Shown here in pieces: positions 1-9,900 of a stretch of DNA of 64,000 bases. Within the stretch, counting starts at the first letter, position 1. Every line of letters begins with the position of its first letter. The notes under the pieces are model-generated. The model ran no database searches. It was not told where the DNA came from and saw nothing but the letters and a program-made list of their open reading frames with translations. A program made the translations under genes and the position numbers. The stretch spans positions 1 to 64,000 of the forward strand of contig JAEWAY010000008.1 of the NCBI GenBank assembly GCA_023391415.1, read 5' to 3'. The DNA is from Bacteroidota bacterium. Lineage in GTDB: Bacteria; Bacteroidota; Bacteroidia; Cytophagales; Cytophagaceae.

Positions 1-108
1 CTTACGCGCCTGCGCAATGGCTGCGTCTGGCGCCAGATACCGGCCTCCATCGGAGAAACTGTCCGAGGTTATGTTGACGATGCCGAAAATGATGAGCGAT
101 TTATTCAT
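1..108 (-). CDS. sul2: Sulfonamide-resistant dihydropteroate synthase Sul2, N-terminal 36 codons (runs off the left edge)
   Basis: The minus strand reads from an ATG at 106-108 to the window edge. The translation begins MNKSLIIFGIVNITSDSFSD and continues GGRYLAPDAAIAQARK. This is the start of plasmid-borne Sul2 as I remember it, residue for residue, and the DNA also looks identical to the RSF1010-type gene. Ordinary DHPS enzymes carry NVTPDSFSDGG at this place; the NITSDSFSDGG form is typical of Sul2. The enzyme joins p-aminobenzoate to dihydropterin pyrophosphate in folate synthesis and is insensitive to sulfonamides. The segment is richer in G+C than the AT-rich sequence before it. The bases just upstream (gaagccccc) are not a typical Bacteroidota ribosome-binding site. 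The rest of the gene is outside the window, so intactness cannot be judged. Confidence 0.9.
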   Translation of the reverse strand, partial: MNKSLIIFGIVNITSDSFSDGGRYLAPDAAIAQARK

Positions 109-126
109 GGGGGCTTCTATAATAAT

Positions 127-1148
127 ACCTAAAATCCGCAGGTAGTTAATTAGGATGTTTAAAGATTCTGATTATCCGTTTATGCACCTGTTATATTCGC
201 AATTACTAGTCTGTCAAAGAGTTTGTCTCCAAAATACCGTCTGTTTAATTTGTAAATAAACTCGTTGAGATACAACTGTAAGTATTTCCTTTTGATTTTA
301 TGGTAGTTGCCCAGCAATGTCCGTTTTGCATTACTGATTGCGATATGCACCCATTTGAGTGTTTCCTTGGTGGTTTTGGCGTCTGATTTCTCGGTGACGT
401 GCAATTCCACCAGATCGGAGATGTCAACGTAAGAAGTGCTTTTGTCCGAAAATACGATGGCATCATCCTCCATGCAGTCCCTGACCACGCCGTTGATTCC
501 TTCACTTTGATGGCTATCCAGTACCCTGGCCTTGAAATAACGCACATGCTTCTCCTTTTTGCCCGTTTCGATATCTTCCAACGGGGTGCTTTCGGCCATC
601 ACCGCAACGTTCTGCTTTCCCTCGGCTCCCCGGCCACGTGTACCCTTGCCTCGCTCGATTTCCTTACTGGCCACCGAAAAGTAACCCTCATCCAGTTCTA
701 TCATCCCTTCCAGTGTATACCTTGCATCCCGGTTGCCCATCGCCCTGCGGAGTTTGTGTACCATCGCCCATACCGGTTCGTAACGCTTCAATCCTAATTG
801 CTTCTGGAGTTCGTTGGTGGAGAATCCCTTTTTTGTGCAACTCATCAGGAACATCGTTTTGTACCACACCAGAAACGGCAGCTTGGAGCTCTCCATGATC
901 GTACCGCTGCGCAACGAGGTGCGGAAACGGCAACCTTTGCATTCATAACTCCATTTACCCTGTAACCAATAATGGGAAGTGCCCCCGCATCGCTTGCAGA
1001 CAACCCCTTCCTTATCACGCTGCTCCTTGAAATGCAAACGACAATCTTCCTCCGAACCGAAATGAGCCGTAAAACTGAATATGTTCATAATCCCTGCTTT
1101 TTGAGCGCTAATATACTAAAAATATTAGGTGTGTTTGCGGAGAATCAG
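127..1148 (-). mobile_element. IS1595-family insertion sequence (boundaries tentative)
   Basis: The element holds one transposase gene. ATAATAAT stands at 119-126 and again at 1149-1156, matching the 8-bp target duplication known for IS1595 elements. Inside both ends the hexamer TCCGCA occurs at nearly equal distance from that 8-mer (135-140 and, inverted, 1136-1141). Longer terminal inverted repeats are not evident, and the right-hand 8-mer lies in an ATA microsatellite, so the exact ends may be off by several bases. If correct, the element is about 1.02 kb and sits 10 bases before the sul2 start codon, in the same orientation. Confidence 0.5.
180..1088 (-). CDS. IS1595-family transposase (ISXO2-like DDE domain)
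   Basis: The 302-residue product begins with a zinc ribbon (Cys31, Cys34, Cys50, Cys53), followed by a DNA-binding helical region and an ISXO2-like transposase domain. Candidate catalytic residues are Asp133 in IELDEGYF, Asp215 in VFSDKSTSY, and the His248/Asn253 region in WVHIAISNAKR; LNEFIYKLNRR near the C-terminus is a family signature. The length is normal and no frameshift is seen, so the enzyme could be active. It would move its own element by cut-and-paste or copying. It lies directly upstream of sul2 on the same strand with 71 bases between, so read-through from it could reach sul2. Confidence 0.9.
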   Translation of the reverse strand: MNIFSFTAHFGSEEDCRLHFKEQRDKEGVVCKRCGGTSHYWLQGKWSYECKGCRFRTSLRSGTIMESSKLPFLVWYKTMFLMSCTKKGFSTNELQKQLGLKRYEPVWAMVHKLRRAMGNRDARYTLEGMIELDEGYFSVASKEIERGKGTRGRGAEGKQNVAVMAESTPLEDIETGKKEKHVRYFKARVLDSHQSEGINGVVRDCMEDDAIVFSDKSTSYVDISDLVELHVTEKSDAKTTKETLKWVHIAISNAKRTLLGNYHKIKRKYLQLYLNEFIYKLNRRYFGDKLFDRLVIANITGA

Positions 1149-1676
1149 ATAATAATAATAATAATAATAGAAAGCACTCTCCGCAAAACTCTTTTCTTTC
1201 AATATTAAACCTTTTTTATCCGTCAGTACTAAAACCTTTTCGCTATTCGCACTTCCAACTATCCAGTACCCTTCCGGAGTTTCACCAATTCCATTTATAT
1301 TAAAAGCAAATGTCAATGTATCTGTTCCATTAACGTTTTCATCATATAACTCCACAGTATTATACTGTATTCTATAGAATCCTGATTCTCCCAACCTACT
1401 CAAACCAAATGGTACGAGAACAAGCTTACCATGTTTATTTACAAATATGCCAGATCCCTCAGTTTTAAGCTCTATATCACTCCTATAGCCAAAACGATCA
1501 TAATGCCAAATTTTATTCACAAAACCACTATAATCAGTATTGTATGTAAAAACACCTCCCTGATTATCACTTAATGCTATGGGCATATAATCACTCTCAT
1601 ACCTCACCCAACTCTGTCCGGATGATATCAGAGAAAACAACAAAAAAAACAATATGGCTATGTAACGCACGAACAA
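1125..1676 (-). CDS. Secreted protein of unknown function, 3' end apparently truncated
   Basis: The frame gives 183 residues. It opens with a signal peptide (FVRYIAILFFLLFSLISSGQ) and continues with beta-rich sequence resembling the start of a propeller-type surface protein (GYWIVGSANSEKVLVLTDKKG). After AESAF the frame runs into seven Tyr codons, then LILRKHT and a stop. The last part lies in the microsatellite and the proposed insertion-sequence end, so the true C-terminus was probably lost. No ATG is available; TTG at 1674-1676 or the GTG two codons later would have to serve. It follows the PorE-like gene by 31 bases on the same strand, suggesting a former operon. I do not recognise the family. 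Confidence 0.6.
   Translation of the reverse strand: MFVRYIAILFFLLFSLISSGQSWVRYESDYMPIALSDNQGGVFTYNTDYSGFVNKIWHYDRFGYRSDIELKTEGSGIFVNKHGKLVLVPFGLSRLGESGFYRIQYNTVELYDENVNGTDTLTFAFNINGIGETPEGYWIVGSANSEKVLVLTDKKGLILKEKSFAESAFYYYYYYYLILRKHT
1134..1187. repeat. 10-bp perfect inverted repeat around the microsatellite
   Basis: TTTGCGGAGA at 1134-1143 is repeated in reverse complement as TCTCCGCAAA at 1178-1187. The 34-base loop contains the ATA tract. One arm lies inside the proposed insertion-sequence end and the other inside the coding region of the neighbouring secreted-protein gene, so the symmetry may reflect target choice or a rearrangement at the junction rather than a terminator. Confidence 0.6.
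1149..1169. repeat. (ATA)7 microsatellite
   Basis: Seven perfect ATA units. On the minus strand they read as seven TAT (Tyr) codons near the end of the open frame at 1125-1676. They touch the proposed right end of the insertion sequence. A shorter ATAATAAT copy occurs on the other side of the element. Confidence 0.9.
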
Positions 1677-1707
1677 TCTATCTTTAATATAATAAAAAGC
1701 ATTTTAA

Positions 1708-3615
1708 CTACTTCAACACCGTCACCGTCGTCCGGCGGTTCAGTTGCCGTCCTTCCTCCGTCTCATTGGTAGCGATCGGCTGACTTTCGCCAAACCCTTT
1801 CGTCTCCAACCTGTCCGCTTTTATTCCTTTTTCTATCAGATAATAGTATACCGCGTCGGCTCTCCTGGCAGATAGTTTGTCGTTGTACTCTTCGTCTCCG
1901 TCCGAGTCCGTATGTCCGGCGATTTCCAGACGAATTTTTGGATGGTCTGTCAGGAATTTGTGCAAACGCTCCAATTCGATTTCAGACTCCCTGCGCAAAG
2001 TCGCCTTGTCAAAATCGAAGAAAATATTGCGCAGCGTAATGGACGCTCCCTGGCTTACCGCTTCCAGACATATTTCCTCTTCTATCTCCGTGTAGGTATC
2101 CAATTGAGGAATATCGATATTTTTAGAATAAAACGCGTACATAGGCGCCTCGACCGCGATGTTGTAATTTCGTCCCTCGGGCAGAATTACCGTATACTTT
2201 CCGGTAGTCTTATTGGGAGCATATACCCCGATCACCGCTTTGGTCGCGTTGTCCGATATGGTAATGGTCGCGGGTACGGTCTGCTTCGTAGCGCAATCGT
2301 GCACGCTTCCCTTCCACACCACCAGGGAAGATCGCTTTACTTCCCGCTCAAGCATATAAATATCCTTATCACCCTTTCCTCCCGGACGAATGGAAGAAAA
2401 ATAAGCCCTGCTATTGTCCGGAGACCACGCGAAGTTAAAATCGTCATCCGCGGTATTGACCGGAAAACCGATATTTTCCGCGTCGGATAGAATCTCGCCG
2501 TTTTCCATATTGATCTGTACCGAAAATATGTCGAAGCCCCCCATCGAACGATGTCCTCTGGAACTAAAATATAAAGTCTGGCCATCCGCGTGTATAAAAG
2601 GAGCGATCTCGTCACCCGGAGTATTTACCTGAGGCCCCAGAAGAATCGCGGGACCAAAAGCCCCATCCTCCCCTCTCTTGGACATATAGATGTCCGTTCC
2701 TCCCATTCCTCCCTTACGATTGCTGGAAAAAAACAATACGTTATTGTTCGTGGAAAGGCTCGCGCTGGACTCCCAATAGGGAGAATTGATATTTTTTCCC
2801 AGATCTTTCGGATTGGACCAGTCCTTGCCATCCAGCGTACTTATATATATGTCCCCGCCGTTGGACGACGCGTTATAGATAAGCATCTGCTGCCCATCCG
2901 CCGATAGTCCGATACAGGCGTCATGATTTTCGGAATTGATCCTGTTTCCGATACTCACCGCCGGAGACCAGTCGCCCAGACTGTCTTTTTCAGAGACATA
3001 GATATCTTCGTAGTATAAGAGATCCCTGGGATCGAGCTTCTTTCCTCTGGTATCCGGACGACGGGAAGTAAACGCGATAAACGTCTCATCCGCCGAGATA
3101 ACCGGATTATATTCCGGGAACTCCGAGTTCACCTCATCTCCCATAGGATTGATTTCTATTTCCACAGGAGTTTCCATTAATTTCAGCCCGTTGAGACAAT
3201 AAGTGATATATACGTCCGCCTCCGCTTTCTTTACCCTCTGCCCTTCATTGAGCCTGTTCTTATATTCCTCAAAAAAGCCATGCGCTTTTTCAAAGTCATG
3301 TTTTAAATGAAAAGCGCGTCCGAGATAATAGTCGACTTCCGGTATATCGATCCTGAACAACTTGGCGTGGGACAGGTATTCTACAGCCTTATCCGGGTTT
3401 CGAAGATTGAGATAGGTAACCCCGATATAGTAGTTTAGATCCGGATAATTGGAAACCCCCACTTTCAAAAACTCGTTTAAAGCTTCGGGATAACGTTCCT
3501 TTACAAAAAGGTCCAGTCCGGTATTAAACTGTTTCCTGGAAGACTTGGGAAGTTCCTGAGCCTGCGCCGCGCCCGTCATGCAGACGATCGCTATCAAGAA
3601 AATCTTTTTAAACAT
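1708..3615 (-). CDS. PorE-like outer-membrane-associated protein (TPR, PD40 propeller, CRD, OmpA)
   Basis: This 635-residue protein has a signal peptide (to about residue 20, AAQAQ), TPR-like helices at about 20-150, WD40/PD40 blades at about 165-410 with repeated ADGQTLYFSS and SADGQQM motifs, a carboxypeptidase-regulatory-like domain at about 430-520, and a C-terminal OmpA domain with NIFFDFDKATLRRES and AGHTDSDGDEEYNDKLSARR. The same domain order is known from PorE of the Porphyromonas type IX secretion system, where the OmpA domain binds peptidoglycan. It lies head to head with the SprB-like adhesin gene, which fits a role in T9SS or gliding. A second protein of the same architecture is encoded at 28438-30360, so which one is the PorE counterpart is undecided. 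Confidence 0.8.
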   Translation of the reverse strand: MFKKIFLIAIVCMTGAAQAQELPKSSRKQFNTGLDLFVKERYPEALNEFLKVGVSNYPDLNYYIGVTYLNLRNPDKAVEYLSHAKLFRIDIPEVDYYLGRAFHLKHDFEKAHGFFEEYKNRLNEGQRVKKAEADVYITYCLNGLKLMETPVEIEINPMGDEVNSEFPEYNPVISADETFIAFTSRRPDTRGKKLDPRDLLYYEDIYVSEKDSLGDWSPAVSIGNRINSENHDACIGLSADGQQMLIYNASSNGGDIYISTLDGKDWSNPKDLGKNINSPYWESSASLSTNNNVLFFSSNRKGGMGGTDIYMSKRGEDGAFGPAILLGPQVNTPGDEIAPFIHADGQTLYFSSRGHRSMGGFDIFSVQINMENGEILSDAENIGFPVNTADDDFNFAWSPDNSRAYFSSIRPGGKGDKDIYMLEREVKRSSLVVWKGSVHDCATKQTVPATITISDNATKAVIGVYAPNKTTGKYTVILPEGRNYNIAVEAPMYAFYSKNIDIPQLDTYTEIEEEICLEAVSQGASITLRNIFFDFDKATLRRESEIELERLHKFLTDHPKIRLEIAGHTDSDGDEEYNDKLSARRADAVYYYLIEKGIKADRLETKGFGESQPIATNETEEGRQLNRRTTVTVLK

Positions 3616-3738
3616 AAAATATGCGACAAATAATCGTGTGAAGAATTTGAAGTTAAAATAAGTACCATTTTTTTAATTGTACAATTATTAAGTGGTCTTA
3701 TTATTTTAATTTATTAATTTCGCCCTTGGATCTTTGTC

Positions 3739-3856
3739 ACATATACTAAGAGAGTTATCAGATAGCGCTGTTTACTCCTCGGAGTGACGATCGTAGCATA
3801 GCGCGTCCGGAACTGGATAGTCTAAACCGAACTTTAAAAAGTTACATATACTAAGA
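3739..3856. repeat. Pair of 13-bp direct repeats in the divergent promoter region
   Basis: ACATATACTAAGA occurs at 3739-3751 and again at 3844-3856, between the divergent PorE-like and adhesin genes. The start-to-start spacing is 105 bases. Both copies point toward the adhesin gene, the second ending 58 bases before its ATG. They could be regulator sites or duplicated start regions. No TAnnTTTG box was found in the plus-strand leader. Confidence 0.5.
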
Positions 3857-3914
3857 AATGAGGTATTAAAAAAACAGGCGGTTTTTTAGTCCTTATTTCA
3901 CTCCTAAAACATCT

Positions 3915-6900
3915 ATGAAAGTTACATTCCTAAAACTTCTGCTGCCAGCATTCACCATTTTCAACCTTTTCGCGGGTGGAGCCAACGCGACATTCGTGCC
4001 CGGAGACCAGCATATCGCGAAAGTGAACTGCGCCCTGGGAGGGTCTGTTGAAGAAAAAAACGCCAGTTGTCTGGGCAATGATGGAGAAATACGCGTTGAC
4101 GCTCCGTCGGGAGCCAGTGAATACGAGTTTTCCATTACCGGATATCCATGGCAGGCGTCTCCGACCTTCAGCGGCCTTGCTCCAGGTCAATACGAAGTCA
4201 GCATAAGAGACAAGGATCAGACGGAATGTTCCGATATTCTCCAGACCGTTATAATTCTTCCCTATACACCTCTCCATAGCGCGATTTCATCCGAGCACAT
4301 CAATTGCAATCCAGGATTTAAAGGAAAAATTGAATTCGTAAACCCGACGGGAGGAAGCGGAAGCTACGCGTTTACCGTCGACGCCGCGGCCAACGACTGG
4401 ACCTATGACAATGCCATCGACATCACTATAGCGGATGTCTATACGCCTGTAATGCGGGACAACCTTTTTCCCCATTGCGAAAAATCCTTTCCGGCTGTTT
4501 CCATCGCGGCGCCAGCCGTCTTGTCCGCGACCGTTACCCATACGGACGCTACCTGCTTTGGCGCGAATACCGGCAGCATAACCATTCATTCCTCATCCGG
4601 AGGGACCAACTCGTTTCAATATTCCATAGACGGAGGAACTTCGTGGCAAGGCCCCGGCGATATCAGTTATACCTATTCCAACATCGGCAAAGGCGTATAC
4701 AATGTTCAAATCAGGGACAATTCGATCAACAGTTGCATAGTGACCTTAAACAGCAACCTCGTAGTAAATGAGCCCGGCGAAATCACAGTAGGCGTTGTCT
4801 ATACCGACACGATCAACTGTTATGGGCTACCGGAAGGCCAGATTGAATTTGTCAGCGCCGCGGGAGGCTCCGGAGCATACGAATACGCTATAGGAAATCA
4901 ATCTAACTGGAGCGCTTCCCCCGTTTTTTCCAATCTCGCAGCCCAGAACTACAGATTGTATATCCGGGACGCGAACGCGAAGGCCTGTATAAAAGAACTG
5001 CCCAGGGTAACCATCGCGCAACGCGAGCCACTGAGCGCCGCCCACGCCTCCAAAGTCAATAGCTGCTTTGGTCTTCAGGACGGTGAAATCGAGTTTGTAT
5101 CTCCGGCGGGAGGAAGCGGCGACTATAGTTTTGGCATCGACGCCGGAAGCGGCGTTGTCTGGCAATCCGCCCCCAACTCCCGATTTGCCAATCTGCAAGC
5201 GGGTAGCTACGCCCTTTTCATAAGAGACGACGTTTATCCCTATTGCGTGGAAGAGATCGCGGACGCTCTTCATATTACGGAACCCGACGACCTTGACGCG
5301 GATGTAGAGTTCGCCGACGCGATATGTCATAATACCGCCACCGGATACATCCGAATCATTAACCCGACAGGTCGTTCACACGCGAGCAACTACATGTATA
5401 GCATCGATGGAGGCAGCAAGTGGTTTCTATCCGGGAATTTTTCAAATCTGGCGAGCGGTCAGAACTATACCGTCATGATCAGAGACGCTTTTACCGAATC
5501 ATGCCAGAAAACCCTTGAAACATCCATTACTCTTTCTCAGCCCGATCAAATTACGGCGGACATCACCGGCGCCGACGCGGATTGCCATGGCGCCCCCACC
5601 GGGATTATCAACTTCCAGAATGTACGCGGGGGAAGCGGGGCGTACGAGTTCAGCGTTAACGACCTGACATGGCAATCAGATTCTTCCTTTAATCAGGTTT
5701 TGGCGGGAGTTTATCCCCTATTGATAAGAGACTCGGCGCATCCGCTCTGCAAAGCGTACATCAATCCCGCTTACCGGATCGACCAGCCCGGAAAAATGCA
5801 GGCGCTTCTGTCCAATACCAACGTAAACTGTCATGGAGACTCCACCGGCTACATTGAGTTTTCCAATCCGACGGGTGGAAGCGGAACTTATTCTTATTCC
5901 ATTACAGGCGGTCAGAATAACGACTGGAGTACCAATACCCAATACTTCAATCTGCCCGCCGGCAAATACCACGTCATGGTAAGAGACGACCATTGCGCTT
6001 CCAGCCTGGATACCAACCTGCTGATTACACAGCCGGGCAAGCTAAACGCTCTCATTACGAAAGAAGACGTACTTTGTCATGGCGACACCGATGGAAGTAT
6101 CACCATCTCTCAGCCCAGCGGAGGCAGAGGTACTTACCAATACTCCTATGACGGCGGACAAAGCTGGATGTCTCCAAACGCCAGCCTGACGATCACTCAA
6201 ACAGACCTCGCTCCGGGCGACTACGACTTATGGATCCGGGACGCGAATGTTACGACCTGTAAGGTAAATCTGGATTCCGCCTTTCCGGTTACCCAGCCGG
6301 ATCCTCTCATGGTGACCAAGATCGACAGCAGCGATATTACCTGCGCGAACGCGACTGACGGAAGCATTCAATTTACAGGACCTCGAGGAGGATCCGGTCA
6401 ATATGAATTTTCAATAAACAATGGCGGCGACTGGAGCGAGGACTCCCTATTTACGGACCTCGCTCCCGGAGACTATCAATTAGTCATAAGAGATTTGCTC
6501 GCGAACTATTGCGTGCTCCACGTAGGTTCCATCAGATTAAGCGAACCTGATCCGTTACAAGCTTCTATTGAAACGGATACCATTACATGCCATGAAGCCA
6601 ATGATGGCGCCATTCGCTTTGTCAACGCCATGTCCGGCGGCTGGGGAGTGTGGGAATTGTCCATTGACGATGGGACTACCTGGCACGACTACACCCATAC
6701 AGAGTTTACCGATCTCGCGCCCGGCGATTATACCGTTTTAATTCGCGACAAAGACCATCCGCATTGTTCCGCGGAGATAGCCAGCCTCTCTCTGGTCGAA
6801 CCTCCCAAACCAGACGCGGAAGTCATCTACACGCATATTGACTGCTATGGAGCCGCGAACGGGAGCGTTGAGTTTAGCGATCTGTCCTCCGCGACCATCG

Positions 6901-9900
6901 ATTATGAGTTTTCCGTGGACAATGGACTGAACTGGCAGACAAATCCGATATTCAGCGGGCTCGACAAAGGTTCCTATACGCCTCAAATGCGCCACGCGAA
7001 TAATGACCATTGCAAAGTCGACTTTGATCCCCTTACCATAAACGAGCCCGCGCAAATCAGCGCGACCGTCACTCCGACTCATGTAAGCTGTTTCGGAGCA
7101 AGCGATGGACTCGTCACCATACACCCGCTGGACGACTCTAAAAGCTATCGCTACCATATTACCGACGACAATCTCAATACCAGCGAATCCTCCTTTAACG
7201 TCTTCGACAATCTAAAGGCGGGAACATACACGATCCGGATAGCGGATCCAAGCGCGTCGTCTAGCTGTTTCAATACGATCGGGACCATACAAATCACCCA
7301 GCCGGATAAAATCGTCGTATCGGTTGACTCGAACGACGCTAATTGCCATGGCGCTTCAACCGGTTCCATTCATCTTTCAGCCTCCGGAGGCTCCAATACG
7401 TTTGAATACTTTGTCAGCGCTTTCGGATGGACGAGCGATCCGGATTTTCTCAATCTGCCGGCTGGCGCGTATACCGTTCAAGCCAGAGACGCGAACCTAC
7501 ATAGCTGCGAGTCCGACATCATGACCGCCACTATCCTCGAACCAGCGGACATCCAATACACCACAAACGTCACCGATGTCATATGCAATGGCGATTATAC
7601 GGGGAAAATAGAAATCATCACCGATCCGGGGGATACAAGATCATTCTCCTTCTCCAAAGATGAAGGCGCGAGCTGGCAACCTGACGGTCTATTTGAAAAC
7701 CTGCACGCCGGAACCTATACCATCCTGACACGGGACAACGCGCTTCCTTCATGCCTCAAATCCGTAACAGCTTCCATACAGCAGCCCGCGCCCATATCCT
7801 CCGATATTACTTCTACGGACATCACATGCTCCGGAACCAATAATGGAAGTATTCTCATTCGGAATATCAGCGGAGGGGCCGGAGACTATACCATTTCCAT
7901 CAACAATGGACAGGACTGGTCCGACGATAGCAGCTATTATAATCTGGCTCCCGGCGATTACGAAGTAATCCTTCAGGACGCGGCGGGATGCCTCACCGCT
8001 CCGGAATCCGTAACGATTAAAAACGCGGACGCTATCATCGCTTCCGCGATTCCGACGGCCGCGACCTGCGTGACGAAAGCCAATGGCCAGATTCAACTGA
8101 CAGCTCAGGGAGGAAGTGGCAATTATGAGTTCTCCATCCCCGGCGAAATCAACTGGACTTCCTCGCCATCGCTGACAGGACTTCCAGCCGGGAATTATCA
8201 GGTCCTCGTCCGCGACGCCATGGATCATAGTTGTGAATACGCGATCACGGATATCGAGATCCTTGAACCTTCCCCTATCGTATTTCAGGTTTCCGTCTTC
8301 GACGCCAATTGTTTCGGAACGAGCGACGGCAGTATCAGTATCGCCGCTTCCCCCGGGACTTCCAACGCGTATGTCTACTCCATCAACAATGGACAGGACT
8401 GGTTTCCCTCTTTCAAATTCGACAACCTGCCGGCCGGAACATACAGTGTACTGGTAGCCGAAGCCGCGGACGAGACCTGCCAGTCTTCCTCCGAAACCGT
8501 GACGGTCGGCCAGTCTCCGGATATTCAGGTCAGCCTGCTGAAAACAGATATTACCTGTAGTGGAGACGCCGACGGAAGCGTTACCATAAACCTCAATCAG
8601 CCTCCGGGCGACAACCGGACATTCGAATATTCTTTCGACCATGGACCCTACTCTGAAACCACTTCCACTTTCAGCGGCTTATCCGCCGGCACCTATACGA
8701 TAAGTGTTCGCGACGTCAACCTTCCTACCTGCGAAAAGGAACAAACAGCGACGATCAACGAACCGGAGGCTCTGGAAGGAGAGTACACGGTAGCGCATGT
8801 AGGCTGCAATAGCCAGAATGACGGCTCTATCATATTCTTCAATGTTAAAGGCGGTACCGGTACAATATACACATCCATCGACAACGCCAGTCAGCCGACC
8901 GCGGCGCTCGAGCACAGCAACCTAGCCGCGGGATCGTATATCCTGAGTCTCCATGACGATCTGGGATGCTCGGTCCTGCTGGGCAATGAAACCATCAACG
9001 AAGGAGAGCACCTTGCCGGAAACGCGACGCGTACCAACGTGAGTTGTCCCAACGCGTCCGACGCCACCATAAGTGTAAACGTCATGGGTGGAAGCGGACT
9101 GTATGAATATTCTATCGATGGAATAAACTGGACGGATATCAATCCCATCGAAAATTTATCCTCAGGCGTCTATACAGTCCTGGCCCGCGACCAATCCAGT
9201 CACGCGTGCCAGTTAAACCTTGGATCATTGACTATAAGCGAACCGGCTCCTGTTTCAGCCACGATCAATCATACAAGCCCCAACTGCGCGGGCACACTCA
9301 AAGGCAATATTATCCTCACGGATGTGACTGGCGGCAGTGGCGATTATGAATACTCGTTCGACGACCAGAGTACCTGGCAAGATCTTCCCGCTATAAGCGA
9401 TCTTGAAGCCGGCGTGTACAAAATAGCGATCAGGGACGCCGAAACTCCGGGTTGTATTGTGGATCTTGGAGAAGTAACCATCCTCGGATCGGAACTCCAG
9501 ATTGATGGAGTACAAATCATTGAAGCTTCCTGCTTTGGCTCCAATGACGCTTCTTTCGAAGTCCTTAATCCAAGAGGAGGCGAAAGCGAGAATTATGAAT
9601 TCAGTGTCAATGGGGGGCAGAGCTGGCAAGCCTCTCCCCTGTTTACTGATCTTTACGCGAATGAGTACAATCTGAGCATACGTAACTCCGACGCGCCGCA
9701 ATGCGCCAAGATATTGCCTAAAGTAGAGGTAAAGGAAAGGGAGGAACTAGCCGCGGTTGTATATGAAGATCCCAACCTCTGTATCAACAGCCACGCGATT
9801 CTGATCGAAGAGGCTCAAGGGGGCAGTGGCGCTTATGAATATTCGATTGACAATGTAAACTGGATCAGTGAGCCCACCTTTACAGAACTGGGGAATGGCC

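Noticed and set aside
7749..8642. 297-codon open frame antisense inside the adhesin gene
   Set aside because: It mirrors the repeat region of the real gene, contains Arg/Gly-rich low-grade sequence, and has no domain or start signal.
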